Below the pieces are notes generated by a model. It was not told where the DNA came from. It ran no database searches and saw nothing but the letters and a program-made list of their open reading frames with translations. This document shows positions 1 to 5,721 of a stretch of 8,034 nt of DNA, piece after piece (the first letter of the stretch is position 1; each line of letters starts with the position of its first letter). The translations under genes were made by a program, and so were the position numbers. The DNA comes from Pyrobaculum sp. Lineage in GTDB: Archaea; Thermoproteota; Thermoprotei; Thermoproteales; Thermoproteaceae. The DNA is taken from NCBI GenBank assembly GCA_009903905.1, contig WYEI01000291.1, positions 1 through 8,034 on the forward strand, read 5' to 3'.

Positions 1-53
1 TCCGTAAACTCGACCTCAAGCCCGGGTAGGAGCGGCAACTTAACTCTCTTCAT
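1..53 (-). CDS. N-terminus of a third P-loop ATPase paralog (runs off the left edge)
   Basis: Seventeen codons are visible, starting at ATG 53-51 and reading MKRVKLPLLPGLEVEFTD up to the window edge. The end of this stretch matches the N-termini of the two neighbouring ATPases: LEVEFTD here, LDVEFVDRE in the intact gene and VKTEFTDRD in the pseudogene. I therefore infer another member of the same family. The start codon overlaps the stop of the intact ATPase as ATGA, so the two genes should be co-transcribed and translationally coupled. A strong purine-rich Shine-Dalgarno-like stretch precedes it within the end of the upstream gene. Nothing beyond the N-terminus can be judged, including whether the rest is intact. 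Confidence 0.7.
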   Translation of the reverse strand, partial: MKRVKLPLLPGLEVEFT

Positions 54-1060
54 CCCCTCCCGACCTCCTCAAGCGCCCTCCTCACTGCCTCCCTATGTAG
101 GGGCGTCTGCCAAGCCACGTTTCTGCCGATGCCGAGTTCTGGGTCTCTTTCGGGTGGGGGCTGGTCGATCCAGAATATCTGTTGTCTTTCGTATATGTTG
201 TAGAGGATGAGGTTTCTCTCCACCAGCTGTTTGATCAGCTCCTCGGGGGCGTCTGGGCTCCACAAGGCCTCGGGGTCCTCCACAGCCTTCTCAAGCCAGC
301 TCCTCCACCTCGCCACGAAGTTCGGCGTCAGCCTCTTCTCTCTGATGAGCCGCGTCGCCACGGCACCGCTGTTCCAGCTGGTTAAGTAAAGCCTAGAAAG
401 CATACCAGGGTTTCCGCCGGTCCACCTCCAGACATCTTCGAAGGAGGGCTTGGGACCCGGCAGTTTCTCATACAGTTGCCTAAAGCCCTCCCGCGGCATA
501 TTCCACATGGGCATTACGTCGGCCCACCTATGGCGGCCGATTTCGGCTCTTGAGAGCCCCTCGCTTGTGGCGGCGACGGCGATTATCCTCTCGTAGTCTC
601 TTGGCGGGTACTCGACGAGGTTTAGCAACTTTTTGACGTATAGGCCGGCTTTTTCGATGCCTATGGCCTGGAAGGCCTCGTCGACGAGCACCGCGACTTT
701 CTTCTTCCCACGCCTAATCAGCTCCTTGATCACTTCTATCGCCAGATACGCAAGCTTAACCTCCGCAACGCCGGAGACCTCAGACGCGGCCTCAGCAAGC
801 CTCCTAGCCACCTCAGCGACGTCTGTATGAGCAGTGAAATCCACATGAGAAACATCGACATAGACGACGTCGTAGCCAAACCCCCTAAGCACCTCGGCGG
901 CCTGCCTCAAAAAAGCAGACTTGCCGCAACCCTCCGGGCCGAAGATAACCACGGGAAACAAAGCCCCCCTCTCCGCCCACGTCGCAACCTGGCCAAGCCC
1001 CACCTCTCTATCCACGAACTCCACGTCCAGGTTAGCAAACTTCACAGCAACTCTCCTCAC
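50..1060 (-). CDS. Archaeal P-loop ATPase (AAA/STAND-like, ATPase_2-type)
   Basis: This 336-residue cytoplasmic protein looks like an archaeal ATPase of the PF01637 type. The Walker A motif is GPEGCGKS at residues 41-48. Walker B is VAVLVDEAFQ at 122-131, with a catalytic acidic pair D127-E128. A sensor-1-like strand AVAATSEG lies at 161-168, and the TGGNPG motif at 214-219 matches the GGNP that follows the ATPase core in this family. Residues 245-336 would form a C-terminal helical or winged-helix region. There is no signal peptide or membrane segment. The GTG start at 1060 is chosen because a TATA-like box lies 23.5 bases upstream. The next gene begins in an ATGA overlap and is a paralog, and a decayed paralog lies upstream. 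Family members are usually regulatory or signalling NTPases of unknown target, and the substrate here is unknown. The fold call is strong; any role is inference. Confidence 0.8.
   Translation of the reverse strand: MRRVAVKFANLDVEFVDREVGLGQVATWAERGALFPVVIFGPEGCGKSAFLRQAAEVLRGFGYDVVYVDVSHVDFTAHTDVAEVARRLAEAASEVSGVAEVKLAYLAIEVIKELIRRGKKKVAVLVDEAFQAIGIEKAGLYVKKLLNLVEYPPRDYERIIAVAATSEGLSRAEIGRHRWADVMPMWNMPREGFRQLYEKLPGPKPSFEDVWRWTGGNPGMLSRLYLTSWNSGAVATRLIREKRLTPNFVARWRSWLEKAVEDPEALWSPDAPEELIKQLVERNLILYNIYERQQIFWIDQPPPERDPELGIGRNVAWQTPLHREAVRRALEEVGRG
62..70 (-). promoter_or_regulatory. Shine-Dalgarno site for the downstream ATPase paralog
   Basis: On the minus strand this reads GAGGAGGTC and ends eight bases before the ATG at 53. 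A second purine run, GGAGGGG, directly abuts the ATG. It lies inside the last codons of the upstream ATPase, as expected for an operon-internal gene translated by re-initiation. Confidence 0.6.
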
Positions 1061-1079
1061 GAAAAACCCAGACTACCAA

Positions 1080-1087
1080 CTTTAATA
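1080..1087 (-). promoter_or_regulatory. TATA box of the intact ATPase gene
   Basis: The minus strand reads TATTAAAG, preceded by an A-rich BRE-like GGGAAAA. Its centre is 23.5 bases before the GTG at 1060, so transcription should begin at or next to the start codon and give a leaderless mRNA. Confidence 0.6.
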
Positions 1088-1220
1088 TTTTCCCCAAATC
1101 TGCCGACTCCTAGACCCATCGGCACCGCCAAGTATCACGCCAGCACCACGCCCAGCCCCGCCGGTCCCGACCCCGGGCCTCGCCCGCTAGATGCTCCAGC
1201 TAGCCAACAACCAGAGTCAT

Positions 1221-2067
1221 GTATATTGTACGATTAGGCTCCTCATCTCAAACTCCCTGAGAAACTCCTCCGGCACGTCGCCGGTTCAGAGCGCCTCCGG
1301 ATCCTCAACAACCTCGTAGGTCGCTTCCTCCACTTAGCTACAAAACCCGCCGTCTACCTCTTCCCCGCAACACGTCCTCCCAACCCCTCTCCACAGCCCA
1401 CCCAGCCTTTACAGCCTTGTTAACATCACCGGATTTCTGCCGGTGAGCCGCCACGTCTCTTCGAACGGCGGCTTGGAATCTCCTACAGTTGCCTAAAGCC
1501 CTCCTTAGGCATGTCCACATTAGCCCCAGAAGAGCCCATCTGTGTATTCTCTGGAGATTCTCTCGCTTGCGGCCACGAGGACGACGATGTTTCCGTAGTC
1601 ATACACCGGGTATTCAATCGTGTTAAGCAAGCCCTTTACATATGCCACCGCTATATCAAGGCCAATTGCCTGGAAGACGGCGTATAGATGACGGCGATCT
1701 TCCGCCTGCGCCTCTTCAGAATCTATCTCCCGCGTGAGGTCAAACACCGCCAGCGCGAACCTGCCCCATTTCTCCTCCAGCGTCTTCCGCACAAGGTCTG
1801 CGAAGAGCGTCTCAACGCCGGATCGTCCACCTCAGCCGCGAAGACCCTATCCAGCAGATGCAAGTAGAAGAAGTCGCACCCAAGCTCCCTAAGCATGGCG
1901 GCCGCCTGCCGGAGGAAGGCGGTCTTGCCGCATCCCTCTGGGCCGAATACGACGACGGGCCACCTCGTGCCTTTCTCAGCCCACTCCGCTATCTGCGCCA
2001 AGGCGCGGTCTCTGTCCGTGAACTCCGTCTTTACGCTGGAGACAAACTCAGGCATTTTTCTCCTCAC
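1221..2067 (-). pseudogene. Decayed paralog of the P-loop ATPase
   Basis: Fragments colinear with the intact ATPase occur in shifting frames. From GTG 2067 the first ~80 codons are open and carry an intact Walker A, GPEGCGKT, at residues 42-49. The frame is lost near 1818. Next come ETLFADLVRKTLEEKWG and, in another frame at 1684-1716, KRRRRKIAVIY (matching RRGKKKVAVLV before Walker B). The earlier frame then resumes with AVFQAIGLD and YVKGLLNTIEYPVYDY. After a stop near 1530 follow VDMPKEGFRQL, then PPFEETWRLTGRNPVMLTRL (the GGNP region), FVAKWRK, VVEDPEAL and finally EFLREFEMRSLIVQY ending near 1223. At least four frameshifts and several stops exclude a full-length product. The N-terminal piece could still be made, since the promoter looks intact. 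Homology fades below ~1221. Confidence 0.85.
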
Positions 2068-2086
2068 ATCTCGGTGGATGCTCTTG

Positions 2087-2094
2087 TAATTATG
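2087..2094 (-). promoter_or_regulatory. TATA box of the ATPase pseudogene
   Basis: CATAATTA on the minus strand has its centre 23.5 bases before the GTG at 2067, the same spacing as at the working genes. It supports the GTG at 2067 over the ATG at 2109 or 2055 as the ancestral start, because VRRKMPEF then aligns with the intact paralog's MRRVAVKF. A short palindrome, GTTTCAGAAAC (2116-2126), lies just upstream. Confidence 0.45.
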
Positions 2095-2179
2095 CTTTGT
2101 ACAAGGCATGGCTAGGTTTCAGAAACGCGCGTAAAGTAGCCAATAACAGCGGTTCAAACGACGCCGCCGGTCTAGAAGC

Positions 2180-2731
2180 TTAACGTGTTAAAGCCCTCCT
2201 CACCTCTTCTAGCGCTTTTTCCAGCTCGTCGCTCCACTTGACGCGTCCTTTGAGCGTCTCGACGCGTCTGGCGAGTTCTTTGAGGAGTAGCAAGACGTCG
2301 GCGGCGGCTGACTTCCTCGTCGTGTATTTAGACAACGCCATGTCTGGATCAGGGCCGTGGTATTGGTACTCGTGGAGGTCAAGCGCAACGGCAGTCCAGG
2401 CGGAGATGCCGTAGTGGCCCGCCTCTTCTAGAAGCCTACTCAACTCCTTCATCCTAGTCGTCGGGACCCGGGGGACGGCCTTAGACTCCAGCCACCTCCT
2501 CTCATCCTCCGACCTGGCCAAGGCCTTTAGCTTCTCCAGCTCAAGCCGGAGGAGGGCCGCCAGGAGGGCCTTCCAGGCGTGGAAAGCCATCCCGGCGGCG
2601 TCGCGGGTGAAGCCCCTCTCAAGATACTCCAGCGCTAGGCGGGCCTCGCCCAGAGTCTCAAGAAGCCTAGCCTCCACATAGCCCTCATCGGAGGGCTTAG
2701 GAAGGGGCTTCTCCACAAGCTCAACAACCAT
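2180..2731 (-). CDS. PaREP1/PaREP8-like helical protein, possibly HEPN-like
   Basis: The 183-residue, wholly helical, charged protein has no membrane segment. It resembles the PaREP families first named from paralogous repeats of Pyrobaculum aerophilum. Residues 20-62 carry the family-like pattern ending in AFHAWKALLAALLRLE (about 49-64). Residues 118-142 carry LDLHEYQYHGPDPD followed by SKYTTRKSA, and a helix 143-160 follows. To my recollection PaREP1 has been grouped with HEPN-type four-helix folds. The visible polar residues R43, H51 and H120 could fit such a site, but no canonical HEPN Rx4-6H motif is evident, so nuclease activity cannot be claimed. The ATG at 2731 is 23.5 bases from a TATA box. 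It lies upstream of the ATPase cluster on the same strand, with 112 bases to the pseudogene start and a separate promoter there. Confidence 0.65.
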   Translation of the reverse strand: MVVELVEKPLPKPSDEGYVEARLLETLGEARLALEYLERGFTRDAAGMAFHAWKALLAALLRLELEKLKALARSEDERRWLESKAVPRVPTTRMKELSRLLEEAGHYGISAWTAVALDLHEYQYHGPDPDMALSKYTTRKSAAADVLLLLKELARRVETLKGRVKWSDELEKALEEVRRALTR

Positions 2732-2750
2732 GGAAGTGGCGGGGTCGTCT

Positions 2751-2758
2751 CTTAAAAG
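2751..2758 (-). promoter_or_regulatory. TATA box of the PaREP-like gene
   Basis: CTTTTAAG on the minus strand has its centre 23.5 bases before the ATG at 2731, consistent with a leaderless transcript. Confidence 0.55.
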
Positions 2759-3155
2759 TCTTTTTGGGCTTACGGGGCCGTGGGTGTCTGTTAACGTCTT
2801 CGTCTGTTGTTTTGCGGATGGCGTGGTGGTCTTAAGTTTTGTTATGGAGTTGTAAACGTAGGCGTGTCGTGGTGTTGTGGTTTTGTTAATCGTCTTGTGG
2901 ACGTTGACTCAACGTGGTGGGGTTGTTTAGTGTACTGTGATCTGGAGGCGGTGAGGGCGGTTGTTGAAAAATGTCGATGGTGTGGGTGGGGCATTTCGCG
3001 GCGGTGCGGGGTGTTTCTTCAGTCTTCCCAGTGGAGTTTAGGGTGGACTGCATATCGGGGCGGTGCGGAGCGGGTTGGCCGTGGCCGCTGGTTGTGTCGG
3101 GGTTGTTCTTTGTCTTATATGGATGGGGCGCGGCAACTGGGGGCGGTGTGATGCA
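2759..3155. other. G/T-rich non-coding stretch between divergent genes
   Basis: About 400 bases separate the minus-strand PaREP-like gene from the plus-strand membrane-protein gene. The plus strand is strongly enriched in G and T throughout. Long plus-strand frames are open here (for example 2807-3151), but their translations are rich in C, W and G and look like composition, not protein. I see no tRNA, CRISPR or clear box C/D RNA. It contains a perfect 15-base palindrome (separate entry) and two similar words, GTTAACGTCTT (2790-2800) and GTTAATCGTCTT (2885-2896). It may be a long regulatory region, an unrecognised RNA gene, or the remnant of a gene. Confidence 0.5.
2901..2915. repeat. Perfect 15-base palindrome, candidate operator
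   Basis: ACGTTGACTCAACGT consists of two 7-base arms, ACGTTGA and TCAACGT, about a single central C. The one-base spacer makes it unsuitable as an RNA hairpin but typical of a site for a dimeric DNA-binding protein. It is 283 bases before the membrane-protein start and 170 bases from the PaREP-like start, so its target is unclear. Confidence 0.45.
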
Positions 3156-3163
3156 ATTTAAAA
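3156..3163 (+). promoter_or_regulatory. TATA box of the membrane-protein gene
   Basis: ATTTAAAA followed by T lies in an unusually A/T-rich patch of an otherwise G/T-rich region. Its centre is 23.5-24.5 bases before the in-frame GTG at 3184. It rules out the ATG at 3151, which precedes the box, and makes GTG 3184 preferable to ATG 3190. Confidence 0.6.
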
Positions 3164-3183
3164 TCTGCGTAACGAGTTGCGGC

Positions 3184-4050
3184 GTGGAGATGGTGGTTGA
3201 GTTTCTTTGGCGGGTTGTCTCTGTTTTTGCGTGGACGGCGGGGGGTCTCTTCGTCGCTAGATTCCTCTCGGCTAGGGCTTGGCTGTTTGTGGGTCTTTCC
3301 CGCCGGCTTGGGGTGCCCGGCGGCTTGTTTGTGGTGGGTCTCGGCGAGGCGAGGGCAGCTCATGCCGCGTTGGCCCAGCTTCTTAGGCGGGGCGAGGTGG
3401 ACTTCCGGCACGTGCTTAAGTTTTCTTTCGTGACGTGGCCTGTGCGCGTTGTGCTTCTGCACCTCCGGCTGGGCGTGGTGCCGGTGGCTGTGGGGTCTCT
3501 GGGCCTCCTCGGCGTCGTGTACCTCGGCTTGGTCTACCTCCCCTCGCTGGTGGGGATGGCGCTTGGGCTTTGGCTGGGCCGCGGCTTGCGGTGGCCTGAG
3601 GCGGACGCCGCCGCGGCGCGGCTCTCGGCGCCGTCTATCTTCCGCACGGCCCTCTCGGTGGCTGGGCGCTACGCCGTCTTTGAGGCGGTCTTCCTCGTGC
3701 TGGATCTGTGGAATGTAAGAGTCCGGCTGGACTGGCTTCCGCTGAGTCCCGAGGCCGTGGCGGCGGCGTCGCTGGCGGCGGTGAGGCCGACGCTGGGGAT
3801 CATGGCGGCGGCGCCGTCTTACTGGGGCGGCCGCGTCTCGGCTGGGGAGGTCCTCGCCGCGCTTCTGCTGGGCAGGCTGGTGTATATGGCGTTGCAGGAG
3901 TTCCCCCGGGCCACTGTGCAGTTCTACGGCTCGATATATCCGCCGGCCGTCGCCGGGAGGCTTGTGCTGTACACGGCGGCGGTCCTCTTCGCAGTCTCCC
4001 TGCCCGCCGCCGCCCTACTGCTCTGGCTCGCCGCCACGAAAAGCCTATAG
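3184..4050 (+). CDS. Polytopic membrane protein, nucleoside-recognition (Gate)-like
   Basis: This 288-residue integral membrane protein has hydrophobic segments at roughly residues 11-29, 42-54, 86-104, 106-131, 157-176, 190-210, 222-237 and 261-284. The hydrophilic stretch GEARAAHAALAQLLRRGEVD (54-73) precedes WPVRVVLLHLRLGVVPV, and near the C-terminus come AAVRPTLGIMAAAP (198-211), LLLGRLVYMALQEFPR (227-242) and FYGSIYPPAVAGRL (247-260). This layout, with a charged loop after the first pair of helices and an LLLGRL..EFPR element before the last helix, resembles archaeal membrane proteins with nucleoside-recognition/Gate domains (COG3366-like). Transport of a nucleoside or ion across the cytoplasmic membrane is inference. 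The frame stays open upstream to 2971, but that part is compositional and precedes the TATA box. The gene stands alone and converges on the cluster ending at 4363. Confidence 0.6.
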   Translation: MEMVVEFLWRVVSVFAWTAGGLFVARFLSARAWLFVGLSRRLGVPGGLFVVGLGEARAAHAALAQLLRRGEVDFRHVLKFSFVTWPVRVVLLHLRLGVVPVAVGSLGLLGVVYLGLVYLPSLVGMALGLWLGRGLRWPEADAAAARLSAPSIFRTALSVAGRYAVFEAVFLVLDLWNVRVRLDWLPLSPEAVAAASLAAVRPTLGIMAAAPSYWGGRVSAGEVLAALLLGRLVYMALQEFPRATVQFYGSIYPPAVAGRLVLYTAAVLFAVSLPAAALLLWLAATKSL

Positions 4051-4276
4051 ACGGTGAGGCGTAGGCGATGTTTGACGAGCCACTCAGCCCTCTGACGGCT
4101 AAAGGCGCCGGCCGCGTCATGTCTATCCTCAAGACCTCATAAAGAGGAGGGAGTTAGGCTTGAGGGGGCGAAGCTTGTTGTGATGTTCGCCCCGGCGGCG
4201 GCTGGAGAGGGTCGAAGATGTAGGCGGTTGAGAAGGAGACCGTAGGTGCAGAGGGGCGTGGATGGTAGACAAGAGA
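4051..4276. other. Intergenic region, no gene seen
   Basis: This is the first part of a 312-base gap between convergent genes. No start codon is preceded by a TATA box at the local spacing. Only small stems are visible, such as CCTC-ATAAA-GAGG at 4135-4147 and AGCC-GGCT near 4086-4100. No T-rich terminator run follows the membrane-protein stop. Confidence 0.4.
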
Positions 4277-4304
4277 CTTGTTGGAGTTTTAAAACTTCGA
4301 CAAG
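4277..4304. repeat. 28-base dyad centred on TTTTAAAA
   Basis: The centre, AGTTTTAAAACT (4285-4296), is a perfect 12-base palindrome. It is flanked by TGG/TCG, which can pair with two G-U wobbles, and then by perfect outer arms CTTGT (4277-4281) and ACAAG (4300-4304). Another ACAAG at 4269-4273 can pair with the same CTTGT across AGA, giving alternative stems. A further inverted repeat, TCGACA (4297-4302) with TGTCGA (4316-4321), shares the right arm and extends outward by one wobble and one C-G pair. TTTTAAAA also has the look of a TATA box. Candidates are a symmetric promoter or operator, or the start of a structured RNA. Confidence 0.5.
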
Positions 4305-4362
4305 AATGTAGCCGATGTCGAGGAGAAGATCTGTGCCGTGTTTATGGGGGGTGAACGTAGGG

Positions 4363-4674
4363 CTACTGGAGGCCTGCGGCGAATAGGAGGGCCTTCAGGT
4401 CCTCGGGGTCGGGCGGCTTTTTGAAGTTGGCGACGTAGTTTAGGAGGAGGGTTTTCAAAGCCTCCCACTGCCAAGTCTCGGCGGGGTATCTGCCGGCGGG
4501 GGTCTCCACGGCGCCGTTGACGTATCTGGCGTAGAAGCCGCCGATGGCCACTTCGTCTGCGGCTATTCTCAGCTCTAGGCCGGCCTCCTCGGCGGCCTTC
4601 TTGGCGTTGGCGTATATACGCGGCGTCGAGTCTTCACCGAAGCGGAGCTTGTCTGCCGGGTTTATGACCGCCAC
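4363..4674 (-). CDS. Unknown 103-residue protein, or C-terminal part of a split gene
   Basis: From GTG 4674 the product is 103 residues: MAVINPADKLRFGEDSTPRI, a helix at 21-32 (YANAKKAAEEAG), a strand-like LELRIAADEVAIGGFYARYV (33-52), and a helical C-terminus (67-103) with ALKTLLLNYVANFKKPPDPEDL. It is soluble, with no cysteines or recognised motif. The frame is open further upstream to 4803, but that part is antisense-like, rich in R and P, and overlaps the preceding ORF. Two models fit. In one it is a separate leaderless gene, since TTTTTAAA is centred 23.5 bases before GTG 4674. In the other it is the C-terminal half of one protein with the preceding ORF, joined by a one-base frame change at the same T-run. 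I cannot assign a function. Confidence 0.5.
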   Translation of the reverse strand: MAVINPADKLRFGEDSTPRIYANAKKAAEEAGLELRIAADEVAIGGFYARYVNGAVETPAGRYPAETWQWEALKTLLLNYVANFKKPPDPEDLKALLFAAGLQ

Positions 4675-4693
4675 GGCCTCACCCCGTTGCGTC

Positions 4694-4701
4694 TTTAAAA
4701 A
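4694..4701 (-). promoter_or_regulatory. TTTTTAAA: TATA box and/or slippery site
   Basis: The minus strand reads TTTTTAAA. Its centre is 23.5 bases before GTG 4674, matching the other promoters here. The same bases contain the UAA stop of the preceding ORF, read TCT TTT TAA. One extra T, or a -1 slip of the TTT codon, would give TTT TTA AAG and continue into the next ORF. Confidence 0.4.
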
Positions 4702-4874
4702 GATAGGAGGTCCCACTCCAAGATGTAGTCGCGCACTTCTGCGATAAATCTCCCGTGCCTCAGCGCCTTGGCGGCGGCTGGGTGGACCCCGGCGAGGCGC
4801 CACTGGGGGTCCCTAATCTTCTCTCTAGTTATTAATACTCTCTGTTTTCTCTTATTCACGTACACATAAAACAC
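4695..4874 (-). CDS. Unknown 59-residue protein, or N-terminal part of a split gene
   Basis: From GTG 4874 it encodes 59 residues: a hydrophobic-basic start MFYVYVNKRKQRVLITREKI, then RDPQWRLAGVHPAAAKALRHG, and an end IAEVRDYILEWDLLSF. The frame is open to GTG 4928, which would overlap the SplB stop by eight bases. However, no Shine-Dalgarno precedes 4928, and a good TATA box (4894-4901) lies inside the extension, 23.5 bases before 4874, so I prefer the short form. The stop falls in a T5A3 run and the next ORF begins just beyond it. A single-base frame change there would give one protein of about 170 residues. No family is recognised. It follows the SplB gene on the same strand but probably has its own promoter. 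Confidence 0.45.
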   Translation of the reverse strand: MFYVYVNKRKQRVLITREKIRDPQWRLAGVHPAAAKALRHGRFIAEVRDYILEWDLLSF

Positions 4875-4893
4875 AGGTAAAGAGAATGCCGCG

Positions 4894-4901
4894 TTTATAT
4901 A
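4894..4901 (-). promoter_or_regulatory. TATA box upstream of the 59-residue ORF
   Basis: TATATAAA on the minus strand is the best TATA match in the window, centred 23.5 bases before GTG 4874. The surrounding ~100 bases (4820-4920) are noticeably A/T-rich against the G+C-rich background. Confidence 0.6.
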
Positions 4902-4920
4902 CACAACAGGTAAAAACGCC

Positions 4921-5721
4921 TCAACCACGGCGGCTGGCTTCTCGCCACTCCTCCTCCACGTCTCGGCAACGGACCCCCTCCCTTGCGCATATCTCCTCTA
5001 TGGTCTTCTTGACGCGGCTCCACCACCAGGGGGTGGGCTCCGCGCGGCGGTAGCGCGCGGCTAGGTGGGCGTCTGCCCTCGGCTTGGGGCGGTAGCGGTC
5101 GTAGACGAGCTCCGCCCCTATCTCCCCGGCGAATTTCACCACCTCGGCGATGTCCTGGGGGGCGTCGTTGAAGCTGGGCACCACCGGCCCTAGGAAGATC
5201 CAGACCTTCACCCCAGCCGCGGCGAGTTTAGCGGCGGCTCTGGCCCTGGCGAGGGGATGGGCGGCGAGCGGCTCGAGGATCCTCGCCTTGTCTCGCATGG
5301 TCGTTATCGTGAAGCCCACGTCTACGGCTTCTCTATGGCGCGTCAAGACGTCGAGGTCGCGAACCACCAAGCCGGACTTGGTCTGGATGGAGACGTGGAA
5401 GCCTGCTTGGGCTAGTATCTCCACAGCGCCGCGGGTCAGCCTATATCTCGCCTCGGGGGGCTGGTAGGGGTCTGTGATGGTGGAGAGCCCCACGATACCC
5501 GGCTTGGCCTTGGCCACCTCCCGCCTGAGGAGCTCCAGGAGGTTTATCTTGACGTACACCACCTGGCCCCACGCCGCGGCGGGCGGCCCCTTGGTGAAGT
5601 CCATGGCGTAGCAGTAGAGACAGCCGTGGAGGCAACCCACGTATGGGTTCAGGGAATAGTCGTACTCCGGGAGGCCCGACGGCGCGAGGGCGCGGCTGGC
5701 CCTGATCTCGTATATCTTCAC
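4921..5721 (-). CDS. SplB-family radical SAM protein
   Basis: This 266-residue protein belongs to the spore-photoproduct-lyase-like radical SAM family (COG1533, often labelled DNA repair photolyase). The iron-sulfur motif is C30-LHG-C34-LY-C37, the CX3CX2C that binds a [4Fe-4S] cluster and S-adenosylmethionine. Family landmarks follow in order: LNPYVGC (24-30), STITDPYQPPE (80-90), FHVSIQTKSGLVVRDLDVL (108-126), FTITTMRDKARILEP (137-151) and VKVWIFLGPVVPSFND (171-186). Length is normal for small archaeal members. True spore photoproduct lyase repairs a UV thymine dimer. Archaeal homologues have no proven substrate, so repair is only a family-based suggestion. The GTG start overlaps the upstream stop as GTGA and has a good Shine-Dalgarno, so it is coupled to the 89-residue gene. 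Confidence 0.85.
   Translation of the reverse strand: MKIYEIRASRALAPSGLPEYDYSLNPYVGCLHGCLYCYAMDFTKGPPAAAWGQVVYVKINLLELLRREVAKAKPGIVGLSTITDPYQPPEARYRLTRGAVEILAQAGFHVSIQTKSGLVVRDLDVLTRHREAVDVGFTITTMRDKARILEPLAAHPLARARAAAKLAAAGVKVWIFLGPVVPSFNDAPQDIAEVVKFAGEIGAELVYDRYRPKPRADAHLAARYRRAEPTPWWWSRVKKTIEEICAREGVRCRDVEEEWREASRRG

Noticed and set aside
182..1237. Several plus-strand frames opposite the intact ATPase (for example 827-1237)
   Set aside because: They are antisense shadows of a gene with clear Walker motifs, and they show no recognisable domains or promoters.
2141..2175. GGTTCAAAC, resembling a tRNA T-loop, near the end of the PaREP-like gene
   Set aside because: The flanking bases do not form the five-pair T stem, and no acceptor, D or anticodon arm is found upstream, so neither a tRNA nor an attachment-site fragment is supported.
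3024..3045. Sequence resembling an Orc1/Cdc6 origin-recognition box (CCCAGTGGAGTTT followed by AGGGTGG)
   Set aside because: Only one partial match exists, without a partner box, an A/T-rich unwinding element or an adjacent Orc1/Cdc6 gene. A core of this length is expected by chance at this scale.
2807..3151. Open plus-strand frame of 114 codons, and the upstream extension of the membrane-protein frame to 2971
   Set aside because: The translation is dominated by C, W, G and R as expected from G/T-rich DNA. No TATA box sits at the local spacing, and the real promoter (3156-3163) lies downstream of both starts.
4675..4803. N-terminal extension of the 103-residue ORF to 4803
   Set aside because: It overlaps the 59-residue ORF, its composition is rich in R, P and G, and it lacks a promoter or Shine-Dalgarno. 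GTG 4674 fits the promoter spacing.
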